Source: Bacteroidaceae bacterium
Lineage (GTDB): Bacteria; Bacteroidota; Bacteroidia; Bacteroidales; Bacteroidaceae
Length of the DNA: 64,000 bases
Direction of reading: 5' to 3'
NCBI GenBank assembly: GCA_017536765.1
Contig: JAFXGV010000051.1
Span: 1 to 64,000, forward strand
Both the position numbers and the translations under genes were made by a program. Each line of letters begins with the position of its first letter. Within the stretch, counting starts at the first letter, position 1. Under the pieces are notes generated by a model. That model had not been told where the DNA came from and ran no database searches. It was given only the letters and a program-made list of their open reading frames with translations. Positions 17,355 through 26,643 of this stretch are shown one piece after another.

Positions 17355-17561
17355 TCATATGTCAGTACAAATCCTTCCGTGTCGTTTAGCATTATACGGT
17401 TTTTCATTGTTTTTACTATTGACAACTGCCGCAAGGTTCAGTGCCATTATCAATTGAGAGTCTCGCATCATCTTTTTAAGGATTACATACATCTCGTCTT
17501 TTGTTGCTTCACCATCCAAAAAGGCGGCGTAGGCATTTGCATTAGAAATAATATTGTCCAT
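17355..17561 (-). CDS. Small hypothetical protein
   Basis: A 68-residue protein if translated from the ATG at 17561; a longer frame opens at 17630, but its N-terminus is poor in acidic residues and looks less coding. The segment YAAFLDGEATKDEMYVILK resembles small helical proteins often placed before regulatory genes in Bacteroidales, but no family can be named. The basic tail ends in RHGRICTDI. It is the first minus-strand frame of the island. Confidence is limited by its size. Confidence 0.4.
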   Translation of the reverse strand: MDNIISNANAYAAFLDGEATKDEMYVILKKMMRDSQLIMALNLAAVVNSKNNEKPYNAKRHGRICTDI

Positions 17562-17702
17562 TATAAAATCTATAAAATTCTCGTTGACAATGCGTTTATA
17601 TATCGTAAACCCATTCAACGGTTTTTGCATACTCTATAGAACGGAACCTTTTCGCATTTCTATCGCCTCATACATAAAATATCGAACAAACAATGCCGCA
17701 GC

Positions 17703-17749
17703 TGAAGTGAACCCCAATGATTTTTGCCCAAACTTAGGGGTTCACTTCA
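17703..17749. mobile_element. Probable relic of abutted insertion-sequence ends
   Basis: Perfect 13-base inverted repeats TGAAGTGAACCCC (17703-17715) and its complement (17737-17749) enclose only 21 bases. The sequence resembles terminal repeats of IS3-family elements that I know from Bacteroidota. No transposase is present. It sits at the right edge of the accessory island. Confidence 0.4.
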
Positions 17750-17814
17750 TAAAGGCTATCTCTTTTTTTTGATATCTTTTTTTAGTACCTTCGCAAAAAA
17801 AAAGAAAAGCAGCA

Positions 17815-19143
17815 ATGAGAATACTTATAAGCAACCCAACGATTGTAAACGAGGGGGAACGGTTCAAAGGCTCCATCGTGATAAACAACGGCAGAATAGC
17901 GGAAGTGCTACGCAGCGACGAACTGCCCCGCGGCAAGGTTGACTGCATAGTGGAGGCGCACGATATGTACCTGATACCGGGCGTTATTGACGACCACGTA
18001 CACTTCCGCGAGCCCGGGCTCACCGCGAAAGCCGACATACACAGCGAGAGCCGCGCGGCAGCCGCCGGTGGTGTCACGTCGTATATGGAGATGCCCAACA
18101 CCGTACCCCAGACAACCACACTCGCAGCATTGAAGGAGAAATTCTCCATTGCCGCAAAAGAGAGCCTCATAAACTATTCGTTCTATTTTGGCGCAACAAA
18201 CGACAACTATAAATATTTTGCAAAGCTCAACCCGCGCCGTGTGTGCGGCATAAAGCTGTTTATGGGCTCCAGCACGGGCAATATGCTGGTTGACGAGGCA
18301 GACAAGCTCGACAAAATTTTTTCAACCGCCACCCTGCCTGTTGCCGTGCATTGCGAGGACACCAAGACCATTGCAGCAAACGCCAAAAGGGTGATTGCAA
18401 GCGAAGGCGAGAACCCCGACGTAGCCTTCCACCCCGTGATAAGGGATGCCAAGGCCTGTTACCGCAGCACCAAGAGCGCTGTGGAGCTTGCCAAAAAGCA
18501 CGGTACCAAGCTGCACGTGATGCACATAAGCACCAAGAAGGAGCTTGCCCTGTTCAAGAACGCAGGCAGCAACATCACAGCCGAAGTGACACCTGCGCAC
18601 CTCACATTCTGCAGCGACGACTACGCCCGCTTAGGAACAAAGATAAAATGCAACCCTGCCATTAAGAGCAGCGAGGAGCGCGATGCCCTGCGCAAAGCCA
18701 CTGCCAACGGGCTTATAGACGTTGTGGGCACCGACCACGCACCCCACCTGCCCAAAGACAAGGAGGGCGGCGCGCTCATCGCGGCATCGGGAATGCCAAG
18801 CATACAATTTTCGCTGCTTGCAATGCTCAAACTTGTAGATGAAGGGGTGCTCACCATTGAAAATATGGTTGAAAAAATGTGCCACGCACCTGCGCGCATA
18901 TTCGGCGTGAGCAAGAGAGGCTACATAAAGAAAGGGTATGCCGCCGACTTTGTGCTGCTGCGCCCGTGTAGCCCGCACACCATTGAAAAAAGCGAAATCA
19001 TAAGCAAGTGTGGATGGAGCCCCTTCGAAGGCGACACCTTCAACTGGGCTGTTGCACAAACCTGGGTAAACGGCGAGTGCGCATACAAGGAGGGCAAAAT
19101 AAACGAAGAGGTACGAGGCAAGGCGCTTGTTTTTGATAGATGA
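17815..19143 (+). CDS. pyrC: Dihydroorotase
   Basis: A 442-residue cytosolic zinc enzyme that cyclises N-carbamoyl-aspartate to dihydroorotate in pyrimidine synthesis. It has the class I amidohydrolase signature: the metal ligands H61 and H63 in DDHVHFREPG, the carboxylated-lysine region GIKLFMGSS and the DHAPH segment near residue 305. Length is normal. A -7-like TACCTTCG lies at 17786-17793 with only a poor -33 element. The stop codon overlaps the start of the next gene by four bases (ATGA), so the two are translationally coupled. Confidence 0.93.
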   Translation: MRILISNPTIVNEGERFKGSIVINNGRIAEVLRSDELPRGKVDCIVEAHDMYLIPGVIDDHVHFREPGLTAKADIHSESRAAAAGGVTSYMEMPNTVPQTTTLAALKEKFSIAAKESLINYSFYFGATNDNYKYFAKLNPRRVCGIKLFMGSSTGNMLVDEADKLDKIFSTATLPVAVHCEDTKTIAANAKRVIASEGENPDVAFHPVIRDAKACYRSTKSAVELAKKHGTKLHVMHISTKKELALFKNAGSNITAEVTPAHLTFCSDDYARLGTKIKCNPAIKSSEERDALRKATANGLIDVVGTDHAPHLPKDKEGGALIAASGMPSIQFSLLAMLKLVDEGVLTIENMVEKMCHAPARIFGVSKRGYIKKGYAADFVLLRPCSPHTIEKSEIISKCGWSPFEGDTFNWAVAQTWVNGECAYKEGKINEEVRGKALVFDR

Positions 19144-19955
19144 AAAGAAAAATTTTCTGCTACACGGCAGCCCAATTGCAGCCATACATAGACTGGAGCT
19201 ACTTTTACCACGCCTGGGGCATTGCACCACGCGATGCGGAAAGCAAGCCGGCACAAGAAACCAGGAACGATGCCATCAAACTGCTGCAGGCGGCCGGTGA
19301 CAGCATTGTGGCAAAGGCCGTTTTTGCATTATGCAATGCAAAGGGGTGCGACGACAATATAATTATAGAGGAGCACACCACCCTGCCGCTATTGCGCCAG
19401 CAGCACACCCGTGCAGGGGAGGCCAACATATGCCTTAGCGATTTTGTATCGCCCCACGGCGACAGCATAGGCTTGTTTGCCACCACCGTGTGCAATATTG
19501 GGGAGCAAAAAGACAGCGACGACTACAAACACCTGCTCACCCAAACCGTGGCAAGCAGGCTGGCCGAGGCTGCCGCCACCCTTATGCACAAGGAGGTGCG
19601 CACCAACCCCGAATTATGGGGATATGCACCAGACGAACAGCTGACACCCGAGGAACTGAACCTTGAAAAATACCAAGGAATACGCCCCGCCGTGGGTTAT
19701 CCGTCACTGCCCGACCAATCGGTAATATTCATAATAGACAAGTTGTTGCAACTAAATGAGATAGGGATAGGGCTGACACCAAACGGGGCGATGCAGCCGC
19801 ACGCTTCGGTTTGCGGCATTATGATTTCGCACCCTGCAGCCCGATACTTTGCAGTGGGCAATATAAACCAAGAGCAGTTTGCCGACTATGCCTGCCGCAG
19901 AGGCCTGCCGCCCGACCAACTGCACAAATTCTTGTTCAAAAACATCGCCAAATAG
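19140..19955 (+). CDS. Stand-alone MetH activation-domain protein
   Basis: A 271-residue protein related to the C-terminal reactivation domain of cobalamin-dependent methionine synthase, which binds S-adenosylmethionine to re-methylate oxidised cobalamin. The signature YQGIRPAVGYPSLPDQ is at residues 178-193, and the later NGAMQPHASVCGIMISHP and YFAVGNI match MetH. The folate, homocysteine and cobalamin domains are absent. Bacteroidota often encode this domain separately. The reaction partner would be a MetH outside this window. It is coupled to pyrC by a four-base overlap, an unrelated pathway, so the arrangement may only reflect shared expression. Confidence 0.88.
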   Translation: MKRKIFCYTAAQLQPYIDWSYFYHAWGIAPRDAESKPAQETRNDAIKLLQAAGDSIVAKAVFALCNAKGCDDNIIIEEHTTLPLLRQQHTRAGEANICLSDFVSPHGDSIGLFATTVCNIGEQKDSDDYKHLLTQTVASRLAEAAATLMHKEVRTNPELWGYAPDEQLTPEELNLEKYQGIRPAVGYPSLPDQSVIFIIDKLLQLNEIGIGLTPNGAMQPHASVCGIMISHPAARYFAVGNINQEQFADYACRRGLPPDQLHKFLFKNIAK

Positions 19956-20032
19956 CATTTAGTCCCTTTTTTATAGCAAAAATCTAAAAAGAAAAGTTAA
20001 CTTAGCGCAATATTATCAAACAAATCAAGACA

Positions 20033-20770
20033 ATGAAACTCAGAACTATTCTACACCCGCTCTACGTGCTGTACCAATTGGTATTTGCCTGGTGGGCAGC
20101 CCTGTTGGTTATTGCACTCACCTGTATTTGTATAAGCCTCTTTGGCAGATATTTGAAGGTAAAGAACGGCGACTACTACCCCGCACTCATCCTATTCCGC
20201 GTGGTATGCTGGATATGCCTTGTACCCGTTAAGGTGGTCGATAGAAAGAAATATGTGGAGAAGGACAAGAACTATGTGTTTGTGGCAAACCACCAGGGAT
20301 TCTTCGACGTGCTGGTTATGTATGGCTATGTGCAAAAGAATTTCAAATGGATGATGAAGGCATCGCTGCGCAAGGTTCCCTTGCTGGGCAAGGCTTGTGC
20401 CGACACCGACCACATATATGTTGACCGCACCACCCCGCAAAAGGATATTCTGCGCAAGGCGCTCAACATTCTCAAGAGCGGCAAATCAATGGCAATCTTC
20501 CCCGAAGGCACACGTTGCAAGAACGGCAAGATGGGCACATTCAAGAAGGGTGCCTTTGTGGTGGCAAATATGGCACAGAAGCCCGTTGTTCCCGTGGCCA
20601 TCGAAGGCTCGTTCAGGCTTATGCCCCCGGGTAAGATATTCTTGCACTGGTCGCCCATCACACTCACATTCCACGCACCCATCGAGTGCATTGGCCGTGA
20701 TGCCGAGAATGTAGAGTATCTGATGAAGACCTCGCGCGAAGTTATCGCAAAGACTCTTGGAGAGGCATAA
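20033..20770 (+). CDS. plsC: 1-Acyl-sn-glycerol-3-phosphate acyltransferase
   Basis: A 245-residue inner-membrane enzyme that acylates lysophosphatidic acid to phosphatidic acid in phospholipid synthesis. It has N-terminal membrane segments, the catalytic NHQGFFD (H-x4-D) motif and the FPEGTRCKNGKMG substrate motif, in the usual order and spacing. Length is typical. The gene stands 77 bases after the MetH-domain gene and ends at a long shared terminator. Confidence 0.93.
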   Translation: MKLRTILHPLYVLYQLVFAWWAALLVIALTCICISLFGRYLKVKNGDYYPALILFRVVCWICLVPVKVVDRKKYVEKDKNYVFVANHQGFFDVLVMYGYVQKNFKWMMKASLRKVPLLGKACADTDHIYVDRTTPQKDILRKALNILKSGKSMAIFPEGTRCKNGKMGTFKKGAFVVANMAQKPVVPVAIEGSFRLMPPGKIFLHWSPITLTFHAPIECIGRDAENVEYLMKTSREVIAKTLGEA

Positions 20771-20782
20771 CACAAAAATCCA

Positions 20783-20838
20783 CAATAAGACACAGCAGAA
20801 GCGACGGCCGTGGCCGTCGCTTCTGCTGTGTCTTATTG
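20783..20838. terminator. Bidirectional terminator between convergent genes
   Basis: A 27-base perfect stem (20783-20809 with 20812-20838) with a two-base gap lies between plsC and the DUF4369 gene. Its right arm covers the DUF4369 stop codon (20833-20835). Confidence 0.85.
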
Positions 20839-21537
20839 CAACCTCATCTGCTGCAGGCGGGCCGCGTTCTCACGCGCCACATCGTAGAAGGATTTCACAA
20901 AAGAGTCGTTGCGGAAGGAAGGGGGTGCATCGTTGTATAACGACTCCAAATCATCGTCGAGGATGGGAGCCGGCACGGCGCTGTACATAAGCGCAAACAC
21001 GCAAGGCCCTAAAACATTGTCGAAATTGCGCCTCACATAGCTGTTCATAAGCCTCTGCACCGATGCACCCACCGCCTCTATGGAGTCGCTCACGCAATCG
21101 GCCGCCGCCTCGGCGGTGCTGCCATTGAGGATTAAGGAGGTTTCCAGGCGCTCGAGCTCCGTCATACGCCTTTCGAGCGAAGCCTGCTCGGCAATGAGAG
21201 CATTGAGTTCGTCATTCAGCAGGGTGCCGCCTATAATCACGGCATTATCGGTTATCTGCATCTCCACACAGCCCTTCTCGGCCACAAAGGGCAGAATGGG
21301 CACTGCGCCTATGTAGAGCGAGGTGATGTAGGCCGTATCGGCTGTGCCGCCCATTTCAAAGGCGCCGTGCTGCACAAGGCAGGAATCTATAGTACGTGCC
21401 ACACCGTTTTCAACCTTTTTGATATATACATACTCGCCGTTCACGGCATCGGAGGATATGGTGCCTTTTACACGAAAGCCGTCGCCACAGGAAAGGAGTG
21501 CCATCGAGAGAAGAAACAGAGCGAAGGAGTTTTTCAT
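20833..21537 (-). CDS. DUF4369-domain lipoprotein
   Basis: A 234-residue periplasm-facing lipoprotein. The signal peptide ends in the lipobox LLSC near residue 17. The following domain (FRVKGTISSDAVNGEYVYIKK, then FEMGGTADTAYITSLYIG) is DUF4369-like, and a helical segment with LEQ/ERRM heptads follows. It lacks the C-terminal thioredoxin-like domain that such proteins often carry, so it is the N-terminal half only. Function unknown. It converges with plsC and is divergent from the dipeptidyl peptidase gene. Confidence 0.75.
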   Translation of the reverse strand: MKNSFALFLLSMALLSCGDGFRVKGTISSDAVNGEYVYIKKVENGVARTIDSCLVQHGAFEMGGTADTAYITSLYIGAVPILPFVAEKGCVEMQITDNAVIIGGTLLNDELNALIAEQASLERRMTELERLETSLILNGSTAEAAADCVSDSIEAVGASVQRLMNSYVRRNFDNVLGPCVFALMYSAVPAPILDDDLESLYNDAPPSFRNDSFVKSFYDVARENAARLQQMRLQ

Positions 21538-21773
21538 AGTTCTTTATGGTGTTGTGTGTTTGCACAGGCGAAGATAACAACATTTCCCATATGTCAATAT
21601 TTTGTTAATCTATTTTATGATTTGTCGCTAAACTATAACATTTTACAACAAAAAAAGAGGGGCGAGGGAGCAAGTTTAGCGCAAAAGAGAAAGGGCGGTG
21701 CGCTTTTTTTCACTATCTTCGCGCACAAATAATAAATTGCTTAATTTTATAAACATTATATAAACATAATATT

Positions 21774-23921
21774 ATGAGAAAAACATTATTGGCGCTGCTT
21801 GTTGCAGCAATCGCCCTCCCTGCACAGATGGTTGCCGACGAGGGTATGTGGCTACTACAGCTTATGCGTAGCCAGAATTTGGAGAAACCTATGCGCGAGC
21901 TTGGCCTTGAACTCACAGCCGACGACATCTATGCCCCCGGAAGCGCATCGTTGAAGGATGCCATTGGAATTTTCGGCGGTGGTTGCACAGGCGAGATTGT
22001 GTCGCCCAACGGCCTTATCCTCACCAACCACCACTGCGGATACAGCTACATACAGCAGCTGAGCGCTGTGGAGCACAACTACCTGCGCGATGGCTTCTGG
22101 AGCCAGAGCTACGAAGAGGAGCTCCCCTGCAAGGACATTAACTTTACATTTGTTTCGGAAATCAAGGATGTTACCGACGACATTAACAAACGCATTGCCG
22201 ACGGCACACTGAGCGAGCAGGACTCATTCAGCGAGCGAGCACTCGCACTCATTGCTGCCGAGATGTTCGAGGAGGACAGCATTGAGGGTAAGAAGTATCT
22301 CACACCCCAGCTGCTCCCCTACTTCGAGGGCAACAAGTACTATCTTGTATATTACAAGAAATATACCGACGTGCGCCTGGTGGGTACACCCCCCAACTCC
22401 ATTGGCAAGTTCGGTGGCGAAACCGACAACTGGATGTGGCCCCGCCACACCGGCGATTTTTCGGTGTTCCGCGTATATGGCGACTCGCTTGGCAACCCTG
22501 CCGCATACAGCGAGAAGAACATCCCCTTGAGCACACCCAAATATCTTAACATTTCGCTTGCAGGCATCGACTACGACGATTTTGCAATGATTATGGGATT
22601 CCCCGGCAGCACATCGCGCTACCTCACAGGCGAGGAGGTGAAGCACCGTATGTACTCGCAGAACGAGCCCAGAATTGCAATGCGCGATGCCGCCCTCAAA
22701 ATCATACGCGAGGAGATGGAGAAAGACGAGGCTGTGAACATACAGTATGCAAGCAAGATGGCCCGCATAAGCAACTACTGGAAGAACTCCATAGGTATGA
22801 ACAAAGCCATTGTTGACAACAAGGTGGTGGAGACTAAAGTGGAGAAAGAGGCTGCCTTCAAGGCATTTGCACAGAAGGTGGGCAACAAGAGCTACGAGAC
22901 CGTTGTAGAGGAGATCAATGCAGCCATTCACACACAGAGCCGCAGCGAGTACCTTGCCACATTGGTTGTGGAGCTCATAAGCAACATTGAGTTCGTGCGC
23001 CGCAACCTCACATATGGCAACGACAGCACAGCCGATGCCAAGTTCCTTGAGAAGCCCGAGGCGGTAAACAGCTACTACAGCTGGGTGCACGACCGCGACT
23101 ACAACCACCGCATAGACTGCCGCGTTGCCAAGGCACTCATTCCCCTTTATATGTCGCTCACAACCGAGGAGGAGCGCCCCGCCCTGCTCAACGAGATGAA
23201 CAAAAAGTACAAGGGAAATATGGAGAAATACATAGACGATGTATATGAGAACTCCATTATGGCAAGCGAGAAGAACGTGCAGAAGTTCCTCAAGAAGCCC
23301 ACTGCAAAGAAGTTAGAAAAGGATATGGCAGTGCAGCTGCGCAACGCAATATACGGCAAGTACCGCGAGATTATGAACAGCCAGAAGGAGTTCAACAACA
23401 CCATTAACGGCCTGCACAAAACCTACCTCAAAGGTTTGATGGAGATGGCAGGCGGCGCACCTATGGCCCCCGATGCAAACTTCACAATGCGCCTCACATA
23501 TGGCAGCGTTAAGGCATACCAGCCCAAAGACGGTGTTACATACAACCACTACACCACGCTGAACGGCGTTATGGAGAAGGAGGACAACACAAGCAGCGAG
23601 TTCACCGTGCCCGCACGTCTCAAGGAGCTTTACCTCACCAAGGACTACGGCGACTATGCACTGCCCAACGGCGACCTGCCCGTGGCGTTCCTCACAACCA
23701 ACGACATCACAGGCGGCAACAGCGGCAGCCCCGTAATGAACTCGCGCGGCGAGCTCATAGGCCTTGCATTCGATGGCAACTGGGAGTCTTTGAGCAGCGA
23801 CATCAATTTCGACAAGGAGCTGCAGCGTTGCATAAACGTGGATATACGTTATGTGCTCTTCATCATTGAGAAATATGGCAACTGCAAGCGATTGATTAAC
23901 GAAATGAACATCGTGAGATAA
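21774..23921 (+). CDS. S46-family dipeptidyl peptidase (DPP7/DPP11 type)
   Basis: A 715-residue exported serine exopeptidase that releases dipeptides from protein fragments in the periplasm, feeding amino acid uptake. A signal peptide (about residues 1-21) precedes DEGMWLL. The chymotrypsin-like triad is His86 in TNHHC, Asp228 in HTGDFSVFR and Ser650 in GGNSGSPV. The residue 18 positions after the serine is Gly668 (FDGNW). In Porphyromonas gingivalis the corresponding residue is Gly in DPP7 and Arg in DPP11, so a hydrophobic rather than acidic P1 preference is inferred. A -7-like TATCTTCG lies at 21714-21721. Monocistronic with its own terminator. Confidence 0.93.
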   Translation: MRKTLLALLVAAIALPAQMVADEGMWLLQLMRSQNLEKPMRELGLELTADDIYAPGSASLKDAIGIFGGGCTGEIVSPNGLILTNHHCGYSYIQQLSAVEHNYLRDGFWSQSYEEELPCKDINFTFVSEIKDVTDDINKRIADGTLSEQDSFSERALALIAAEMFEEDSIEGKKYLTPQLLPYFEGNKYYLVYYKKYTDVRLVGTPPNSIGKFGGETDNWMWPRHTGDFSVFRVYGDSLGNPAAYSEKNIPLSTPKYLNISLAGIDYDDFAMIMGFPGSTSRYLTGEEVKHRMYSQNEPRIAMRDAALKIIREEMEKDEAVNIQYASKMARISNYWKNSIGMNKAIVDNKVVETKVEKEAAFKAFAQKVGNKSYETVVEEINAAIHTQSRSEYLATLVVELISNIEFVRRNLTYGNDSTADAKFLEKPEAVNSYYSWVHDRDYNHRIDCRVAKALIPLYMSLTTEEERPALLNEMNKKYKGNMEKYIDDVYENSIMASEKNVQKFLKKPTAKKLEKDMAVQLRNAIYGKYREIMNSQKEFNNTINGLHKTYLKGLMEMAGGAPMAPDANFTMRLTYGSVKAYQPKDGVTYNHYTTLNGVMEKEDNTSSEFTVPARLKELYLTKDYGDYALPNGDLPVAFLTTNDITGGNSGSPVMNSRGELIGLAFDGNWESLSSDINFDKELQRCINVDIRYVLFIIEKYGNCKRLINEMNIVR

Positions 23922-23925
23922 ACGA

Positions 23926-23980
23926 ATTATATAGAAAATGGGCCGGCTAAATTACATAGCCGGCCCATTTTCTATATAAT
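23926..23980. terminator. Terminator between convergent genes
   Basis: A perfect 24-base stem (23926-23949 with 23957-23980) with a 7-base loop follows the dipeptidyl peptidase stop codon and can serve the GEVED gene from the other side. Confidence 0.85.
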
Positions 23981-24014
23981 ATTTACCACACCCTTCCCTG
24001 AGTGTGCTAAATTT

Positions 24015-26609
24015 CTATTGAACAACTTTCTTGCCATTCATAATGTACACGCCCTTGGTTGCTTTTTGCACACGCCTGCCATAGAGGTCATAAACATCTG
24101 CAACGCCTTCGGCTGCGGGGAGTTCAACAATACCGGTTGTTTCATCACCAACATATTCTACCATAATTTTGCCGTTCTCCTTATCCAAAACCACCGATGT
24201 GGTATAGTGTTCTATAGCCTTTACCGTGAAATCGGCATCGGTGAGAAAAGTTGTAGAGATAAATTTGTCACCATTGGCGTACTCTACACCCTCGAATGTG
24301 ATGCCGCCATTGTCGTTACCTGTAACCTCTACCAGATAATCGATGGTATATACATTGGGGTTCTCTATAAGATAGACTACCGAGCCGTGGTCGTCCCACC
24401 GCCAGTTACGCACAGCTGCTGCAGCCTCGTTAGTTACAATACAGGCAAAATAGGTGGAACCATCGCTGTAGCCGCCACCGGCGTGAATGCCAAATGTTCC
24501 TTGGTAATCGCCGCTGTTGGCACGTATGCCGTCGAGCGCAGTTTTGGTCTCTGTAAATTTATAATCTCTGCCACTTCGCGTTACATATGCATTTCTTGCA
24601 GGTTGGTACATATAGTACTTGCCGCCTTCCTGAAATATCTGCCAAACGACAGTTTCATCAAAAGGGTCTACCTCCTCTTTATATATGTTGGCTACTGAAG
24701 TATTACCGGGGAGGTTGTTATAAGAGTGGTTGGTCATACCACGCAGGCTTATATACTCGCCGGTGATGCTGCTGTTATATGCCCAATAGCCTTCGCCGCT
24801 CTTTGCCGAAACCTGATAGAGTTTATAGTTCTTCAGCTCAGAGAGAGAGGATATAGGAGTGCAAGGGGCAGGGCCTGCGGTGTATGTCACAGTGATAACG
24901 CGATCTTCAATGCTTATTGTAGCATTAAGCCCTTCAACTGCGATGGGAGCAAGCTGCTCTACCGAGAAGAATTGTGTAGCATATACCGTGCCGCCATCGG
25001 CAGTTTCTATGTTGGCATATACAACACCACCTTCTCCTTCAGTACCCACTACCTTTACGGTGTATAGCTGTTCCTGCTGCATATCGCCCTTGATGCTTAC
25101 CTGGCTGCCGCGCATATACTCTGCGGGGATGGTATATGTACCGTCGGCTGCAATGGCTGTGTAGGGAACATTTATCTCTATCCAGTTGGGGTTGCCGTTA
25201 TCGTCGAGTTGCTCGGTTGCATTTACGTTATAACCATACTTGAGGATGAAGCCATACTGCACAAAGCCGGGAGCAGGAATGTCCTTCACCGTCAAAGGCT
25301 CGGCATAATTGTTTGTGTAGCCTTGCAAAGCACTTCCATCCGATGCTAACACAATGTCGCCATTGAGCTGCGATGCGTTCACTGCCACGTTGTCACCGTG
25401 CACATCGAGCATAACATCTATGTAACCGCCACCATTTGAAATGATGGTGCTGGCTCCTGCGGGGTTTATATTATCCCAATCGACCTTGTAGCGCATACGA
25501 TAGAAACCGGCGGGAGTACCGGCAGGGATTGTAAACTTGGGCACTCCGCCACCTATGGTGTTACCATTGCTTGTTGTTGTGCCATCGCTCTTGTACCAAG
25601 TGCCATTTATCTGCGCAGCGCTATAGCTTACGACATCGCTACCTACAGCGGGGGTACCATTGTCATTGAGTGTGTAATCGAACTTGCCGTCATTGTTCCA
25701 ATCGACATACACATAGGCGCTCATCCAAGTACCTGTATAGTTGAATGTGGGCTGCACCTGCTCGCCTGCTTTGGCCGAGAATACACTCAAAGCGGTATTA
25801 TCGGTATAAACCTTACCTGCTGCTGCCGATGAAGAGTAGCTTACGCCTGCCGATGTGAGGCCTACGCCGTTGAGGCGGCGGTCGTTACGTGTGGTTGCAG
25901 CATCTTGGTCATAAGTGAGAGCGTACTTGTCGGTGGAGAAACGTTTGTCGGGGTTGTTATCTATAACGATTTCATCGAAATAGGCATACCAATCCTCGGT
26001 ATCGGCGTGGGGCGAACGTACATCGGGGACAATAACCAGCGAGTATATATCGATACCGCTGGCGGCATTCTCCTCTTTAGAGTATGAGAAACCCTTGAAG
26101 CTCACCACAACATCTTGCCAGCCCTCCTTGGGCTTGATGTCAGAGGTTGTAATCGCCCAGAACTGCTCGTCCTCACCGTCCTGCCAGTTCCAGCTCTCCT
26201 CCACTCTCTTGCCAAGACCAATAACCATCATACGGCTATCGGCAGGTTTCTCCTTGAGATAGGTCATCACGTGGATGTATTGTAGTTGCTTGGTTACACG
26301 GATAGGTTCCTTCAGGTCGATGCGCACACCAAATGTGTTGCTGCCGTAACGGCTGCGACGCAGTTTCACAACGTTTTCCGTGGCATTGGGAGCCACGCCC
26401 ATCACCTCGTCGACCTCGGTGTCGGGGTTGGCCGCAACAGCAGCATCAAAGTCTATTACAGGAGTTTCGGCGCGGAAAGGACTTCCCGCCCAAGAGTCGT
26501 AAACGCTTATGGATTTATAGTCTTCACTATCGAATGTTATTGTGGTCTGTGCCTGCGCGGTGAGCCCGAAAAACACCAACGCAGCAGAAAGGATGATATT
26601 CTTTTTCAT
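24015..26609 (-). CDS. Secreted GEVED-type protein with T9SS-like tail
   Basis: An 864-residue exported protein. The signal peptide (about 1-20) ends at QAQ. A jelly-roll-like region TWDSEDY... (the first 230 residues) is followed by a GEVED-like domain (YVYVDWNNDGKFDY, then FYRMRYKVDWDN), several beta-rich segments and a C-terminal VYDLYGRRVQKATKGVYIM block that resembles a type IX sorting tail. No catalytic site is recognised. It is the last gene of the operon that starts with the CotH protein and includes the fucosidase, so it probably acts on or binds the same glycan. Confidence 0.75.
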   Translation of the reverse strand: MKKNIILSAALVFFGLTAQAQTTITFDSEDYKSISVYDSWAGSPFRAETPVIDFDAAVAANPDTEVDEVMGVAPNATENVVKLRRSRYGSNTFGVRIDLKEPIRVTKQLQYIHVMTYLKEKPADSRMMVIGLGKRVEESWNWQDGEDEQFWAITTSDIKPKEGWQDVVVSFKGFSYSKEENAASGIDIYSLVIVPDVRSPHADTEDWYAYFDEIVIDNNPDKRFSTDKYALTYDQDAATTRNDRRLNGVGLTSAGVSYSSSAAAGKVYTDNTALSVFSAKAGEQVQPTFNYTGTWMSAYVYVDWNNDGKFDYTLNDNGTPAVGSDVVSYSAAQINGTWYKSDGTTTSNGNTIGGGVPKFTIPAGTPAGFYRMRYKVDWDNINPAGASTIISNGGGYIDVMLDVHGDNVAVNASQLNGDIVLASDGSALQGYTNNYAEPLTVKDIPAPGFVQYGFILKYGYNVNATEQLDDNGNPNWIEINVPYTAIAADGTYTIPAEYMRGSQVSIKGDMQQEQLYTVKVVGTEGEGGVVYANIETADGGTVYATQFFSVEQLAPIAVEGLNATISIEDRVITVTYTAGPAPCTPISSLSELKNYKLYQVSAKSGEGYWAYNSSITGEYISLRGMTNHSYNNLPGNTSVANIYKEEVDPFDETVVWQIFQEGGKYYMYQPARNAYVTRSGRDYKFTETKTALDGIRANSGDYQGTFGIHAGGGYSDGSTYFACIVTNEAAAAVRNWRWDDHGSVVYLIENPNVYTIDYLVEVTGNDNGGITFEGVEYANGDKFISTTFLTDADFTVKAIEHYTTSVVLDKENGKIMVEYVGDETTGIVELPAAEGVADVYDLYGRRVQKATKGVYIMNGKKVVQ

Positions 26610-26643
26610 AATTTTCTGTTTTTATAATTAGTGTTGATGTCTG

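Noticed and set aside
22224..23108. 294-residue minus-strand frame opposite the dipeptidyl peptidase
   Set aside because: Antisense shadow of a gene with a full catalytic triad; composition is Val/Leu/His-rich with no domain.
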